Assembly (NCBI GenBank): GCA_963205185.1
Contig: CAUJHZ010000053.1
Coordinates: 62,001 to 126,000, forward strand
Source: Planctomycetota bacterium
GTDB taxonomy: Bacteria > Planctomycetota > Phycisphaerae > Phycisphaerales > UBA5793
DNA length: 64,000 nt
Direction: 5' to 3'
Made by a program: the position numbers and the translations under genes. A model generated the notes under the pieces. That model ran no database searches and had not been told where the DNA came from. It saw only the letters and a list, made by a program, of their open reading frames with translations. Position 1 is the first letter of the stretch. Every line of letters begins with the position of its first letter. Positions 12,108 through 21,447 of the stretch are shown here, piece after piece.

Positions 12108-12135
12108 AGGGTAGCCGCGGCGTCACATTTGTCAA
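12108..12135 (-). promoter_or_regulatory. Candidate imuA promoter
   Basis: On the minus strand there is a perfect -35 box TTGACA (12130-12135), a 16-base spacer and TACCCT (12108-12113), then only 6 bases before the imuA ATG. Just upstream is ACAAAT repeated in direct orientation (on the minus strand, AACAAATACTTGACAAAT), which could be a repressor site; no match to a known LexA consensus is clear. Confidence 0.5.
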
Positions 12136-12195
12136 GTATTTGTTAGGTATATTCGGGGGCAATGATGTCGGGAGAGCGTGGGATGAAATGTCTAC

Positions 12196-12209
12196 ACTTG
12201 TCGATAAGT
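12196..12209. promoter_or_regulatory. Imperfect palindrome upstream of the AbiE genes
   Basis: ACTTGTCGATAAGT is a 14-base palindrome with one mismatched pair, 17 bases before the abiEi start. AbiEi antitoxins repress their own promoter through inverted repeats, so this is a plausible autoregulatory site. Evidence is position and symmetry only. Confidence 0.35.
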
Positions 12210-12225
12210 ACAAACAATCTAATCC

Positions 12226-12843
12226 ATGACCCCTCGACCCGCCCCAACCTCTGAATTCCAAATTGCCATCCGGTCATTCAAAAAGGCCGGGGGTCTGCTC
12301 CGCGCCAAGGAAGCACTGGCCGCGGGAATTCATCCTCGCACGCTCGCGGCCATGACGCAGGCCGCCGTGATCGATCGCATCGGCCGCGGGCTTTACCAAC
12401 TGCGGGGCTCGCACGTCCCTCATCCCGACCTGGTCATCGCAACGCGAAAGGCGCCGCATGCCATCGTCTGTCTGATTTCAGCACTCGCGCTGCATGACCT
12501 GACGACCCAGATCCCGCATCGAGTGGATCTGGCCATTGCGCCCGGTGCACGGGCGCTTCGATTCGACTACCCGCCGACGCGGTTCTATCGCTTCGGCGGA
12601 AGCGCACTGACTGAAGGCGTCGAACATAAGCGGCTGGGACAGGCCACGATTCCAGTCTTCAGTGCGGCAAAGAGCATCGCGGACTGCTTCAAGTTCCGCA
12701 ACAGAGTCGGAATCGATGTTGCCATTGAATCATTGCGAGCCTACCTGAATCGGCGCGGCGCCACCACCGAAGAGATCATGCATTACGCCGGAGTCGACCG
12801 AGTTCAGAGGATCATCATACCCTATATCGAGGCCGTGCTGTGA
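12226..12843 (+). CDS. AbiEi-type antitoxin / transcriptional repressor (type IV toxin-antitoxin)
   Basis: A 205-residue antitoxin of the AbiE family. Residues 10-60 form the N-terminal winged helix region (FKKAGGLLRAKEALAAGIHPRTLAAMTQAAVIDRIGRGLYQL), matching the AbiEi pattern of a homeodomain-like helix set followed by GR.GLYQL. The C-terminal domain has the family block ICLISALALHDLT-like sequence (IVCLISALALHDLTTQIPHRVDLAI) and FSAAKSIADCFKFRNRVGIDVAIESLRAYL. In the known systems AbiEi represses the operon and neutralises the AbiEii nucleotidyltransferase without forming a stable complex. Its stop overlaps the toxin start (GTGA), indicating translational coupling. A 60-base sample here is about 58 percent GC, lower than nearby housekeeping genes, consistent with acquisition. 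Confidence 0.9.
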   Translation: MTPRPAPTSEFQIAIRSFKKAGGLLRAKEALAAGIHPRTLAAMTQAAVIDRIGRGLYQLRGSHVPHPDLVIATRKAPHAIVCLISALALHDLTTQIPHRVDLAIAPGARALRFDYPPTRFYRFGGSALTEGVEHKRLGQATIPVFSAAKSIADCFKFRNRVGIDVAIESLRAYLNRRGATTEEIMHYAGVDRVQRIIIPYIEAVL

Positions 12844-13754
12844 AGAAGGCGGAGCGCGTAAACCTCGCGGCTTCGGTACATGCGCGGCTCCTGAACCGCG
12901 CACGGACTGCACAGCGCACGTTCAATGATCTCGCACAACTGTATGCGATGGAGCGGTTTCTCTACCGGACATCTCAATCGCCCTATGCCAGGAGGTTCGT
13001 ACTCAAAGGCGCGCTGCTGATGCGCGTCTGGAACCCTGACGCCTGCCGCACGACCCGTGACATCGATCTGTTGGGACGCATTCCCAATGATCGCGAGTCG
13101 GTCACGAAGGCCATTGAAGAGATCTGCCGGTGTCCCGCTGAACCTGATGGACTCGCCTTCGATCCATCAAGCGTTCGAGTCGAGTCGATTACCGAGCATG
13201 CGCAGTATGAGGGCGTGCGCGTGAACTTCGTCGGGGCGCTCGGTGGGATGCGCCTCGTGATGCGCGTGGACATCGGATTTGGAGATCGGGTTTACCCCTC
13301 GCCGCAACCGGTCGACTTTCCCACATTCCTTCCATTTCCGGCCCCCCGACTGCTGATGTACCCGCCTGAAGCCGTTGTGGCCGAGAAACTCCACACGATG
13401 CTCGTGCGCGGTCAAGCCAATACGCGAATGAAGGACTTCTACGATGTCGCGTGGCTTGCGGCTCACCGTGAGTTCGACGGGAGCACGCTTGCACGCTCGA
13501 TCATTTCCACCTGCACGGGAAGGGGACTCAAGCCGGATTCCGAAGCCGTGATCTTTACGCCGCAGTTTCGACAAGATGGAAACAGGTCGGCGCACTGGCG
13601 CGCATTCTGGGCGCGCCACGAGCCGCGCGAACTGTCGGCTGACTTTTCCGACGTCGCGGAGCGCATCGCTGAGTTCCTGCATCCGGTCGTCTGGTCTTTG
13701 AGCAGGGGCGAAGGGTTCAACGGATCCTGGTCGCCGTCTGGACCATGGCAGTGA
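12840..13754 (+). CDS. AbiEii-type nucleotidyltransferase toxin
   Basis: A 304-residue toxin of the AbiEii/MenT-like nucleotidyltransferase family (DUF1814). Key family motifs are all visible: VLKGALLMRVW near residue 55 (nucleotide-binding G-S/A motif), TTRDIDLLG near residue 74 giving the DxD metal ligands, EAVVAEKLHTML near residue 180 with the catalytic lysine, and RMKDFYDVAWLA near residue 200 with the closing aspartate. Homologues transfer nucleotides to tRNA or bind GTP and cause growth arrest, often protecting against phage. GTG start overlaps the antitoxin stop by four bases. The C-terminal 25 residues after the family domain are not conserved in my recollection. The pair looks intact. 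Confidence 0.92.
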   Translation: MKKAERVNLAASVHARLLNRARTAQRTFNDLAQLYAMERFLYRTSQSPYARRFVLKGALLMRVWNPDACRTTRDIDLLGRIPNDRESVTKAIEEICRCPAEPDGLAFDPSSVRVESITEHAQYEGVRVNFVGALGGMRLVMRVDIGFGDRVYPSPQPVDFPTFLPFPAPRLLMYPPEAVVAEKLHTMLVRGQANTRMKDFYDVAWLAAHREFDGSTLARSIISTCTGRGLKPDSEAVIFTPQFRQDGNRSAHWRAFWARHEPRELSADFSDVAERIAEFLHPVVWSLSRGEGFNGSWSPSGPWQ

Positions 13755-13812
13755 CGCTTTCCGCCAGCGCGTTCCGAGGTTGCTTCAGGATTATTTTCAC
13801 TCGCTCGATTGG

Positions 13813-13818
13813 TAAGAT
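13813..13818 (+). promoter_or_regulatory. -10 box of the SRAP gene, leaderless geometry
   Basis: TAAGAT ends 6 bases before the ATG of the SRAP gene, and there is no Shine-Dalgarno sequence. A -10 box at this distance would put the transcription start at or next to the start codon. No good -35 box was found. Confidence 0.4.
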
Positions 13819-13824
13819 GTTGCC

Positions 13825-14520
13825 ATGTGCGGCCGCTTCACCCGTGAATACACCTGGAAAGAGGTGCACACGTTTCTGAGCGTGTTGCAGTCCAGCCCCG
13901 GTGAGCAACTGCCGCTTTCGTACAACGTCGCGCCGACGCAGGATTCGGTCATTGCCCGGCTGGATGACAAGGGCCAGCGCGAGATCACCCTCGCCCGCTG
14001 GGGCCTGATTCCGCACTGGGCCGACGACCCGGCGATCGGTAATCGACTCATCAACGCACGGGCCGAGTCGCTCTCGAGCAAGCCGGCGTTTCGCAGCGCC
14101 TATGCCCGGCGGCGCTGCCTCGTGCCGATTTCGGGCTTCTACGAGTGGCAGAAGCTCGCCGGCCGCAAGCAGCCCTGGTACATCCACCCCAGCAGAGGCT
14201 CGATCATGTGCCTTGCCGGCCTCTGGGAGCGGTGGGACAAGGGCGGCGAGCCGATCGACACCTTTGCGATCATCACCACCAGCGCGAGCGACAACATCAA
14301 AGACCTTCACGATCGCATGCCGGTGATTCTCTCGCCGGAGGAGTTCGACGCGTGGCTGAATCCAAAGGCTGAACCCGAGCAACTGAACGAATTGCTCGAT
14401 CCCGCGCCGCCGGCGATGCTCGATGCTTATCGCGTCAGCACGCGCGTGAACAGCCCGAAGCACTCCGACCCCTCGCTGATCAAACCCGTCGAAGACGAAC
14501 CGACGGGGCTGTTCACGTAG
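13825..14520 (+). CDS. SRAP domain protein (YedK/HMCES), abasic-site crosslinking protein
   Basis: A 231-residue SOS-response-associated peptidase family protein. These proteins bind abasic sites in single-stranded DNA and trap them as a stable thiazolidine link through the second residue, cysteine. Here the chain starts MCGRF, giving Cys2 after methionine removal. Other signature residues are present: YNVAPTQ near residue 33, NRLINARAES near residue 73, Glu107 in SGFYEW and His162 in LHDRMPVIL. Length is typical. It lies just beyond the imuA-imuB-dnaE2 and AbiE genes; SRAP genes are known to associate with SOS mutagenesis operons, so a damage-tolerance role next to the mutasome makes sense. 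It has a -10-like box directly before ATG. Confidence 0.95.
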   Translation: MCGRFTREYTWKEVHTFLSVLQSSPGEQLPLSYNVAPTQDSVIARLDDKGQREITLARWGLIPHWADDPAIGNRLINARAESLSSKPAFRSAYARRRCLVPISGFYEWQKLAGRKQPWYIHPSRGSIMCLAGLWERWDKGGEPIDTFAIITTSASDNIKDLHDRMPVILSPEEFDAWLNPKAEPEQLNELLDPAPPAMLDAYRVSTRVNSPKHSDPSLIKPVEDEPTGLFT

Positions 14521-14581
14521 CAGATTCTGTCTTCGTTATGACAAGCGAATACGGCGGTGCGTCTGAAGATCGGAGGTCCTG

Positions 14582-15955
14582 ATGCCGTTCTATGCCGGAC
14601 TGAAACTCAAAGCGACGGATGATGCCGCGACCACTGCCCGCAAGCAGCGGGTGGTGAGCCGACTGATCGCGCTGCGGGCGGCGCTGACCAACCACTTCGC
14701 GCCGGCCGGGGCGGCGCCTCCCCCCGTCGACCGACTCCAAACGGTACGGATTGGCACGTGGAACCTGCGCGAATTCGGCAACGGCAAATACGGCGGCCGC
14801 GATGATGAAGAATGCCTCTACTACATCGCCGAGATCATCTCCAACTTCGACATCGTCGCGCTGCAGGAGATTCGTGCTGACCTGAACGAATTCAGCAAGC
14901 TGATGCGGCTGCTCGGCCCCGAGTGGGAGTACCTTGCCACGGACGTGACCGATGGCGGGCCGGGCAATGGCGAACGCATGGTCTTCGCCTACAACCGGTC
15001 GCGTGCACGATTCCGCAACATCGCCGGCGAACTGACGCTTGCCGAGGACGGCAAGATCCGCGCCGCGTTCGGCGAGCGCATCCGGCTCGCGCCCACGGTC
15101 GAGGTCACATTACCCGGCGGTACTGATCTCAGTGGCACCTATCCCGCCCGGCTGCGCAGCAAAGGCGGAGGCAAGGTGCTCGATCGCGACGTCGAGATCG
15201 ATCTCCCCGCCGGGTGCACGCTCAAGCTGCCTGATGGCTGCTCCGTGGTCGTGGTGAAGAACACGCCGGTGCACAGCCCCGGCGCGGGCCAGGCGGACAT
15301 CGATCTGCCAACGCCCATCGCCGGCGAAGAACGGCTGCGGCTGCGCTTCCCCAACGATTCGTTCGACGACTCGCTGCGCCAGTTTGCTCGGACGCCGTTT
15401 CTCATTTCCTTCCAGGCCGGATGGCTGAAAGTCAATCTCTGCACCGTGCATATCTACTACGGCGAAGATGATGATCCGGCCAAAATGGAACAGCGCCGGC
15501 GGGAGATCGAACTGCTCACGGCAGCGCTGGCAAAGAAGGCGGAAAGCGAACTCAAGTACGACCGCAGCGCCTTTCTCGGCGTGCTGGGCGATTTCAACAT
15601 CATCGGCGCCGGCCACCCGACGATGGAGGCCCTCGAATCGAGTGGGTTTGTGGTGCCCGAGTCGCTCAAGAGCATCCCCGGCTCGAACGTCTCGCGCGAT
15701 CAGCATTACGACCAGATCGCATTCTGGAAGCCGGAGCGCGATCGCGGCTATGCCCGGCTTGACATCATCGGGGCCGACATCTTCGACTATTTCGAGCATG
15801 TCTTTACGACAGCCGATGAGCCGATCTACAGCCCGCAGATCACGAGTAGCGTGTCGTACAACACATGGCGGACATACAAGATGTCGGATCACCTGCCAAT
15901 GTGGATCGAACTGCGCAGCAACTTCAGCGCCGAGTACCTGGATGGGATGCCGTGA
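14582..15955 (+). CDS. Endonuclease/exonuclease/phosphatase family protein
   Basis: A 457-residue DNase I-like fold protein, probably a metal-dependent phosphodiesterase or nuclease. The fold motifs run in order: [10 protein letters not shown] (about residue 60, metal-binding Asn), IVALQEIR (about 98, catalytic Glu), [12 protein letters not shown] (about 130), [13 protein letters not shown] (about 285), LGDFNIIG (about 340, catalytic Asp/Asn) and [10 protein letters not shown] at the C-terminus (His). There is an insertion of about 110 residues between residues 150 and 260 that is rich in beta strands and polar loops. There is no signal peptide. The ATG has GGAGGT upstream. Substrate cannot be told from the sequence. 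Its end overlaps the convergent glycerol kinase gene by 32 bases. Confidence 0.88.
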   Translation: MPFYAGLKLKATDDAATTARKQRVVSRLIALRAALTNHFAPAGAAPPPVDRLQTVRIGTWNLREFGNGKYGGRDDEECLYYIAEIISNFDIVALQEIRADLNEFSKLMRLLGPEWEYLATDVTDGGPGNGERMVFAYNRSRARFRNIAGELTLAEDGKIRAAFGERIRLAPTVEVTLPGGTDLSGTYPARLRSKGGGKVLDRDVEIDLPAGCTLKLPDGCSVVVVKNTPVHSPGAGQADIDLPTPIAGEERLRLRFPNDSFDDSLRQFARTPFLISFQAGWLKVNLCTVHIYYGEDDDPAKMEQRRREIELLTAALAKKAESELKYDRSAFLGVLGDFNIIGAGHPTMEALESSGFVVPESLKSIPGSNVSRDQHYDQIAFWKPERDRGYARLDIIGADIFDYFEHVFTTADEPIYSPQITSSVSYNTWRTYKMSDHLPMWIELRSNFSAEYLDGMP

Positions 15956-17438
15956 GCGTCCAGCCGCCGGCGCGCTGGACTGCCTCGCGCCACCGCGTCC
16001 GAAGGTCTTGTGCCTCCGCTCCATTCATGCGCGGGTCGAAAGTGCGATCGACCTGCCAGTTCTGCCTGATGGCGTCGATCGACGGCCAGTATCCCGTGGC
16101 GAGTCCGGCCATGTAAGCGGCGCCGAGTGCTGTGGTTTCGAGAAGTCTCGGCCGCACGACGGGAACCTGCAGAATGTCTGCCTGAAACTGCACGAGCAGG
16201 TCATTGCTCGCCGCGCCGCCATCGACGCGCAGCTCGCTCAGTGGCGAGCCCGCATCCGACTGCATTGCCTCGGCCACGTCGGCAACCTGAAAGGCGATGC
16301 CTTCGAGCGCGGCGCGGGCAAGGTGCGCGGCGGTCGTGCCGCGCGTCAGGCCGATGATTAATCCGCGCGCGTGCGGGTCCCAGTGGGGCGCGCCCAGGCC
16401 GGTGAGCGCGGGCACCAGCACCACGCCGCCGCTGTCGGCCGCGCGGGCGGCGAGCAGCTCGATGTCCTCGGATCGGTCAATGATTCCCAGGCCGTCGCGC
16501 AGCCATTGCACGATGGCGCCGCCGACGAAGACGCTGCCTTCGAGCGCATAGGTCGTTTCGGCGCCGCGCTTCCAGGCGACGGTGGTGAGGAGTCGATTCG
16601 CAGATTCACGCGGAGCGTCGCCGGTGTTGAGCAGTAGAAAGCAGCCGGTGCCGTAGGTGTTCTTGGCGAGTCCCGGTTCAGTGCAGATCTGACCCATCGT
16701 GGCCGCCTGCTGATCGCCGATCATTCCCGCCAGCGGCACGCCGGCCAGCGCGGAAGGCGCCGCGATCTCGCCGTAGACCTCGCTGCACGAGCGCACTTCC
16801 GGCAGTAGTGAATGCGGGATGTTGAAGAGCGCGAGGAGTTCACCATCCCAGTCTGCGGTGTGGATGTCGAAGAGCATGGTCCGCGCTGCGTTGCTGATGT
16901 CGGTGATGTGCAGCGCCGCGCCGGAGAGCCGATACGCCAGCCATGAATCGACCGTGCCGAAAGCGAGCCGGCCGCGCTCGGCCAGGCTGCGCGCCCCATC
17001 AATGTGTTCGAGCATCCAGGCGATCTTGGTGGCGGAGAAGTACGCGTCGATTTCGAGGCCGGTCTTGCCGCGGATCATGCCGGCCAGGCCGCGGCGGCGA
17101 AGGTCATCACACAGCCCCGCGGTGCGTCGATCCTGCCACACGATGGCATTGCCGATCGGCCGCCCGGTCGCACGGTCCCAGACAATGGCGGTCTCGCGCT
17201 GGTTGGTGATGCCCGCCGCGGCAATATCGGGGGCGCGAAGGCCGGCGCGCTCCATCGCTTCGGTGATTACGCCCGCCTGCGTGGACCAGATCTCGTTCGG
17301 GTCGTGCTCAACCCAGCCGCTTTGCGGGAAGATCTGGCGGAACTCCTTCTGCGCAATCGACACGACCCGCCCTGCCTCATCGAAGATGATGGCCCGGCAA
17401 CTGGTGGTCCCCTGGTCCAGTGCGATCACGAAAGGCAT
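15924..17438 (-). CDS. glpK: Glycerol kinase
   Basis: A 504-residue FGGY-family kinase that phosphorylates glycerol to sn-glycerol 3-phosphate with ATP. N-terminal [21 protein letters not shown] (residues 5-25) is the glycerol kinase phosphate loop. Glycerol-contacting features follow: [14 protein letters not shown] near residue 78, [13 protein letters not shown] near 265, and [33 protein letters not shown] near 340-370. [19 protein letters not shown] is the second FGGY signature. The start was set at the ATG with GGAG eight bases upstream; the 62 in-frame codons before it do not look like protein. No glycerol facilitator or glpD is adjacent, so it stands alone here. Confidence 0.96.
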   Translation of the reverse strand: MPFVIALDQGTTSCRAIIFDEAGRVVSIAQKEFRQIFPQSGWVEHDPNEIWSTQAGVITEAMERAGLRAPDIAAAGITNQRETAIVWDRATGRPIGNAIVWQDRRTAGLCDDLRRRGLAGMIRGKTGLEIDAYFSATKIAWMLEHIDGARSLAERGRLAFGTVDSWLAYRLSGAALHITDISNAARTMLFDIHTADWDGELLALFNIPHSLLPEVRSCSEVYGEIAAPSALAGVPLAGMIGDQQAATMGQICTEPGLAKNTYGTGCFLLLNTGDAPRESANRLLTTVAWKRGAETTYALEGSVFVGGAIVQWLRDGLGIIDRSEDIELLAARAADSGGVVLVPALTGLGAPHWDPHARGLIIGLTRGTTAAHLARAALEGIAFQVADVAEAMQSDAGSPLSELRVDGGAASNDLLVQFQADILQVPVVRPRLLETTALGAAYMAGLATGYWPSIDAIRQNWQVDRTFDPRMNGAEAQDLRTRWREAVQRAGGWTLTASHPGTRR

Positions 17439-17616
17439 GCGGGCGCTCCACGACGGACCTTCAAGCATATCGCACCTCGAAGCACCGGGGTCCCATTCAC
17501 GGTGGCTCTCGATGGGAAGTGAGGCCGCGGACTGAAATAATGGATCACTGATTCCGAACCGGCTCGTATCGGCGCGCCGCCGGAAGATCGGGCCCAGCAT
17601 CCATCGACGAATCGCG

Positions 17617-18297
17617 GTGCTCATGGCGATCAGTCACATCTGTCTCAAGTGCGGCATCGATCTGGCGCGAGTACGGCCGTTTCGTGATCCGCACTATGAA
17701 TTGCCGCTCGTGCTCTGTCCGCGTTGTGGGGCCGCGGCGGCCCGGCGGCGACACCCCTCTGTGATTCAGTGGCGGCGGTTCTGGCGCATCGAGCGCACGG
17801 CAATGGCCATCGTGCTCCAGCTGGCGACGTTCGCCGGCCTGACGGTTGGGATGACACTGGTCTGCATCGTGTCTGCCGCCGAACTCAGCGCCGGTCGCCT
17901 GCCCGGCCCACGCGACCCGCTCGCTCAGTCAATTGTCGTCGGTCTGATTGCAGTGCTCAGCGTGGCAGTCGGCGCCTGGCTCACCATCGGTTTGGCGCAC
18001 TGGCGGCGATGGGTGGCGTGGTCGAGTTTTGCGGCGTGGATGACCGTTGTACTCGGCGGGGATGTGTTCATCGGCCCCTGCCTGGCCTGGATCCTTGACC
18101 GCATCGTCACAGAGGACACTCGGATCCCGTTCTATCCGCACGAATGGATCCTGCGCCTCGGAGTGCTCGCCGCACTGATGCTGGTGGCAGTTGCAGGAAT
18201 TCCCGCCGGGAACGCGCTCGGGCGGCTGTGGCAGGCGTTCCGTCGGCAGCGCTGGCGGGCTCGTCGCCGGAGATTTCGGCACAGGAGCAGCAGATGA
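17617..18297 (+). CDS. Zinc-ribbon membrane protein (first of a pair)
   Basis: A 226-residue protein of unknown function. Residues 5-45 form a rubredoxin-like zinc ribbon: CLKCGIDL, then [12 protein letters not shown], with four cysteines in two CxxC pairs. Four hydrophobic segments follow at about residues 62-85, 105-130, 138-165 and 185-205. The end is a very basic tail ([18 protein letters not shown]). Such CxxCG...CPxCG plus membrane proteins are common in planctomycetes and I know no function for them. The start is GTG at 17617 or ATG at 17623. The stop overlaps the start of the following paralogue (ATGA), so the two are co-translated. Confidence 0.75.
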   Translation: MLMAISHICLKCGIDLARVRPFRDPHYELPLVLCPRCGAAAARRRHPSVIQWRRFWRIERTAMAIVLQLATFAGLTVGMTLVCIVSAAELSAGRLPGPRDPLAQSIVVGLIAVLSVAVGAWLTIGLAHWRRWVAWSSFAAWMTVVLGGDVFIGPCLAWILDRIVTEDTRIPFYPHEWILRLGVLAALMLVAVAGIPAGNALGRLWQAFRRQRWRARRRRFRHRSSR

Positions 18298-19268
18298 ACA
18301 CCGATGTGAACAGCATGAGCGCCTCGACGCGGGACGGGCGAACTGAAGCGCCTTCCGCGTTCATCACCGGCGATCGCCTCTGTACAAGTTGCGGCTACAA
18401 CCTCATCGGTCAGGCGATCATCCGTGAGCCGCATTACGAGCTGCTTATCGCGCGTTGTCCGGAGTGCGGAACGTGCGCCGCGGTGCAGGAGTATCCGCTG
18501 CTCGGCCGGTGGGCGCATCGATGGGCGATGGCACTGGCCGCATTGTGGATGCTCTTCATCGTGAGCGCGTTCGTCGGCACGAGTGGGATGCTGATGGGTC
18601 TCGGACTGGGCGCATCCGAGGTAGCGGCCGAGCCATACTCGTACTTCATCCAGAACGTGTTCTCGGAAGTGGAGAGACAGGCGGGACGGCAGGCCGCCGG
18701 TGCCGGCTCGAACTCCAATCTCCCGCAGGGCACAATCATCATCCAGGGCCCGAGTGGGGCGCAACAGATCACGACGGTCGGCGGACTGCTCGGTGGCGCC
18801 GGCTTCCAGAAATGGTGGGCAACGCAGGACCATGCGTCGCTGTTGCGGCAGGCCGGCGGATGGCGAAGCGGCCTGACGGCGCCGACTATCGCGATCTGGT
18901 GCTTCAGTGTGCTGGCGATGCTCGCGGTCGGTTGGTTCTGGGCGGCGATGCTGGTTCAACTTTCGCGCCGCGGCCTGCTCGTCTGGGGTGGAGCGGTGTT
19001 CTTGCTCGCCGCAGCCTTCGCGGCCGTGCCGATCGTCGAATGCATCACCAACGAGCCGAGTTGGGGATGGATCGCCGGTCGCAACCAGATGGTGCCGCGA
19101 TTCCTGGGCGTCTCAATGGTCATCGAATTCGCTGCTCTGGCGATCGGCCTGGTCACGGGTCGCCCGGTTGTGCGCCTCATGATCCGCATGCTCCTGCCGC
19201 CTCGCATGCGATATTCGCTGGCGGTCCTGTGGACGTGCGATGGTCGAGCGTTACCGGGGGCGGGGTGA
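18294..19268 (+). CDS. Zinc-ribbon membrane protein (second of a pair)
   Basis: A 324-residue protein related in layout to the preceding gene. The zinc ribbon is at residues 27-65 (LCTSCGYNLIGQAI, ARCPECGTCAAV) with REPHYELLIARCP in between, matching the [13 protein letters not shown] stretch of the neighbour almost word for word; this shows common descent. Hydrophobic segments occur near residues 75-100, 200-225, 230-250 and 270-290. A loop of about 100 residues between the first and second segments is glycine/glutamine-rich and probably lies outside the membrane. ATG overlaps the upstream stop. Function unknown; a heteromeric membrane pair is a fair guess. Confidence 0.75.
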   Translation: MNTDVNSMSASTRDGRTEAPSAFITGDRLCTSCGYNLIGQAIIREPHYELLIARCPECGTCAAVQEYPLLGRWAHRWAMALAALWMLFIVSAFVGTSGMLMGLGLGASEVAAEPYSYFIQNVFSEVERQAGRQAAGAGSNSNLPQGTIIIQGPSGAQQITTVGGLLGGAGFQKWWATQDHASLLRQAGGWRSGLTAPTIAIWCFSVLAMLAVGWFWAAMLVQLSRRGLLVWGGAVFLLAAAFAAVPIVECITNEPSWGWIAGRNQMVPRFLGVSMVIEFAALAIGLVTGRPVVRLMIRMLLPPRMRYSLAVLWTCDGRALPGAG

Positions 19269-19294
19269 GCGCGATCCAGTCGCCGCGGGATTCT

Positions 19295-21385
19295 TCAGCC
19301 GGACCGCCGGATGACGATGATTGTGCGATCATCATCTGCTGCGGCGTGGGCGGTAAATGTCTCGACGGCAGCGCGAAGTGCAGCGATGATTGCGTCAGCA
19401 TGATTTGCCGCCGCGTCGATCAGCACCGCCTTGACGCGGTTGAGCCCAAACTGCTCGCCTGCTGCATTCCGGGCCTCGAATAGGCCGTCTGAGAGAACCA
19501 CAAACAAATCGCCTCGCTGCATTTTCAGCGCCGGCCTCGGGCTGGCGACGAGATCAGGAGTGACGCCAAACGGCGGTGCATCGGTGGGCACTTCGCTCAC
19601 CGACCGCTCTGCAGCGCGATAGAGCAGCAGCGGACCTTGCCCTGCGGAAAACGAGGTGAGCGTGCCGGCTCTCGCATCCACTTCGCCCATCCACGCCGTG
19701 ATGAAACGATTGTCAGGCAGATCGGCAACGAGCTGTTCGTTGAGATGCCGGGCGATCTGCTGGAGATCGCTGCCCAGTCTCACGGCCATCCGGAGCATGG
19801 CGCGAATCTGCGTGGCGGCCAGCGCCGGCCCGATGCCGTGGCCCGTTGCATCACCCAGCAGCAGCACGGCGCGATCCGCTTTACGGTCGCCCGGTTCGAT
19901 GGACATCGGCCCGCTTCCCTGCCGGGAAGCACTGGCGGCGCCGCGATCGGTCAGGCCGATCACGTCGAACGTGTCGCCGCCTGTTTCGTCGGCGGGTTCG
20001 TTCCAGGCAGCGATTTCAAAGCCATCAAGAATGGGCAGCGCGTGCGGCAGCGTGCTCTGCTGGATCTGCCGCGCGATCTGAATGTCGCGTTCGAGTTTCA
20101 TCAGTTCCTGAAGACTGCGGCGCATCCGGTCATGGGCTGCCGCAATTCGGCGCACTTCGGAAATGTCGGTGCGAATCGCAGGCGCCGGACTGAGATCACC
20201 CTGGCCGATGCGGTCGGTCTGCGCCACGAGTTGCTCGACGGGCCGGCTCAACGTGCGGCCGAGCAGGATGGTGCGCCACAGGCCTACGAGCAGCACCGCC
20301 AGCAGCGCCGCGGCGATCACGAGCCGCTGGTAGATGAGGTTTCCCAGCAGTTCAGACTCAGGCACGACGACGGCCATGCGCAGGTGTCGCGTCGGGGAGA
20401 GGCTGAACAGGCGCGACTCGCCCCACCAGGCTTCGCCGAGGCTGCGAAATCGCACCGTCATTTCCTGGGGATCGCGACGCTCCTCGATGGCATGGACGAT
20501 GGCGTCGCCGAAAGCCTGCGTCGCGTCGCGGGCGAGTTCGAGGCCGAGTTCATCCGGCCCCTTGAGCAGCGCCGCCTCGCGCGTCTGCGGGTCATCGAAG
20601 CGCGGGTCATTCGGCAGGCCGACGACGAGGTCGTCGGTGGTCATGACCACGACCTTGCCGCGCTGGCTGACGCGCAGCGACCGGGTGAACTGCGAAATGT
20701 CGCGCAGCAGTACGTCGAAGCCGATCACCTGAGTGAGGCCGTCGGGCGTTCGGGCCGCGACGGAGGCGGTGATGCCCGGCTGGCCGGTCGTGAAGAACGT
20801 GTAGGGCTCGGTCCAGTAGACCTCACCGGCGCCCGCCTCGACGGCGCCGGTAAACCACGGCCGAATGCGCGGATCATAATCCACGCGCGAGACGGTCAGG
20901 TCGCCGCCGTAATCGCTCCATGTGCGGCGACGAAGGAGCGAGCCATCATCCTGCACGAACGTCTGCCACGCTTCGAAGCCGGCATCAGAGCGCAGCAGCA
21001 TGAACTCGCGCCCGGTTTCGTCAGCCACGAGCAGCGACGAGAGGCGCGGCAACTGCTCCATGACCGGGATGAACCGCTCGGTCATCCGGCGGCGCAGCAC
21101 GACGAATCCGGCCTCGTCGCCGAACGGTCCGGAGCGTGTGTCCAGGTTCAGCGCCCCTTCCTGGCTCCAGGACGCCGCCACCTCCAGCGAAAAGGTCACG
21201 GGATCAAAAAACGAATCGAGCTCGCGCTCGATCGTCAGCAGCGTCTGGCGGATGATCGACGCCGAAAGTGTGTGCACGGCGCGGCGATTAGCGAACCAGA
21301 GAATGACGATGTTGACCGCGCCCGTCACCACGAGCATGAGCGCCAGATCGCGAACGAACTTGGCACGAATCGACACGGGGTGCAC
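19295..21385 (-). CDS. Membrane sensor with HAMP and PP2C/SpoIIE phosphatase domain
   Basis: A 696-residue RsbU-like sensor phosphatase. A first membrane span (residues 13-32) is followed by a periplasmic Cache-type sensor (residues 35-340; the stretch DPRIRPWFTGAVEAGAGEVYWTEPYTFFTTGQPGITASVAA is a classic dCache motif). A second span (345-365) leads to a HAMP linker (GRTLSRPVEQLVAQTDRIGQGDLS) and a coiled ERDIQIARQIQQSTLP helix. The PP2C domain shows VLLLGDATGHGIGPALAA and GDLFVVLSDGLFEA with the metal-binding aspartates. It should dephosphorylate an anti-anti-sigma factor in response to a small extracellular ligand. dCache domains bind amino acids, carboxylates or sugars; the gene lies just downstream of the galactofuranose-type transporter on the same strand, so a sugar signal is conceivable. 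Confidence 0.9.
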   Translation of the reverse strand: MHPVSIRAKFVRDLALMLVVTGAVNIVILWFANRRAVHTLSASIIRQTLLTIERELDSFFDPVTFSLEVAASWSQEGALNLDTRSGPFGDEAGFVVLRRRMTERFIPVMEQLPRLSSLLVADETGREFMLLRSDAGFEAWQTFVQDDGSLLRRRTWSDYGGDLTVSRVDYDPRIRPWFTGAVEAGAGEVYWTEPYTFFTTGQPGITASVAARTPDGLTQVIGFDVLLRDISQFTRSLRVSQRGKVVVMTTDDLVVGLPNDPRFDDPQTREAALLKGPDELGLELARDATQAFGDAIVHAIEERRDPQEMTVRFRSLGEAWWGESRLFSLSPTRHLRMAVVVPESELLGNLIYQRLVIAAALLAVLLVGLWRTILLGRTLSRPVEQLVAQTDRIGQGDLSPAPAIRTDISEVRRIAAAHDRMRRSLQELMKLERDIQIARQIQQSTLPHALPILDGFEIAAWNEPADETGGDTFDVIGLTDRGAASASRQGSGPMSIEPGDRKADRAVLLLGDATGHGIGPALAATQIRAMLRMAVRLGSDLQQIARHLNEQLVADLPDNRFITAWMGEVDARAGTLTSFSAGQGPLLLYRAAERSVSEVPTDAPPFGVTPDLVASPRPALKMQRGDLFVVLSDGLFEARNAAGEQFGLNRVKAVLIDAAANHADAIIAALRAAVETFTAHAAADDDRTIIVIRRSG

Positions 21386-21447
21386 TGCGACATCCTGCAG
21401 GAAAAGCCGGGTCGCTCATCATATCGGCAGATCCGGCGTTTGAACCG

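Noticed and set aside
12198-12213. TTGT-N8-ACAA as an E. coli-like LexA box (CTGT-N8-ACAG)
   Set aside because: Only the outer four bases pair and two differ from the consensus; the overlapping ACTTGTCGATAAGT palindrome is more symmetric and nearer to a TA operator.
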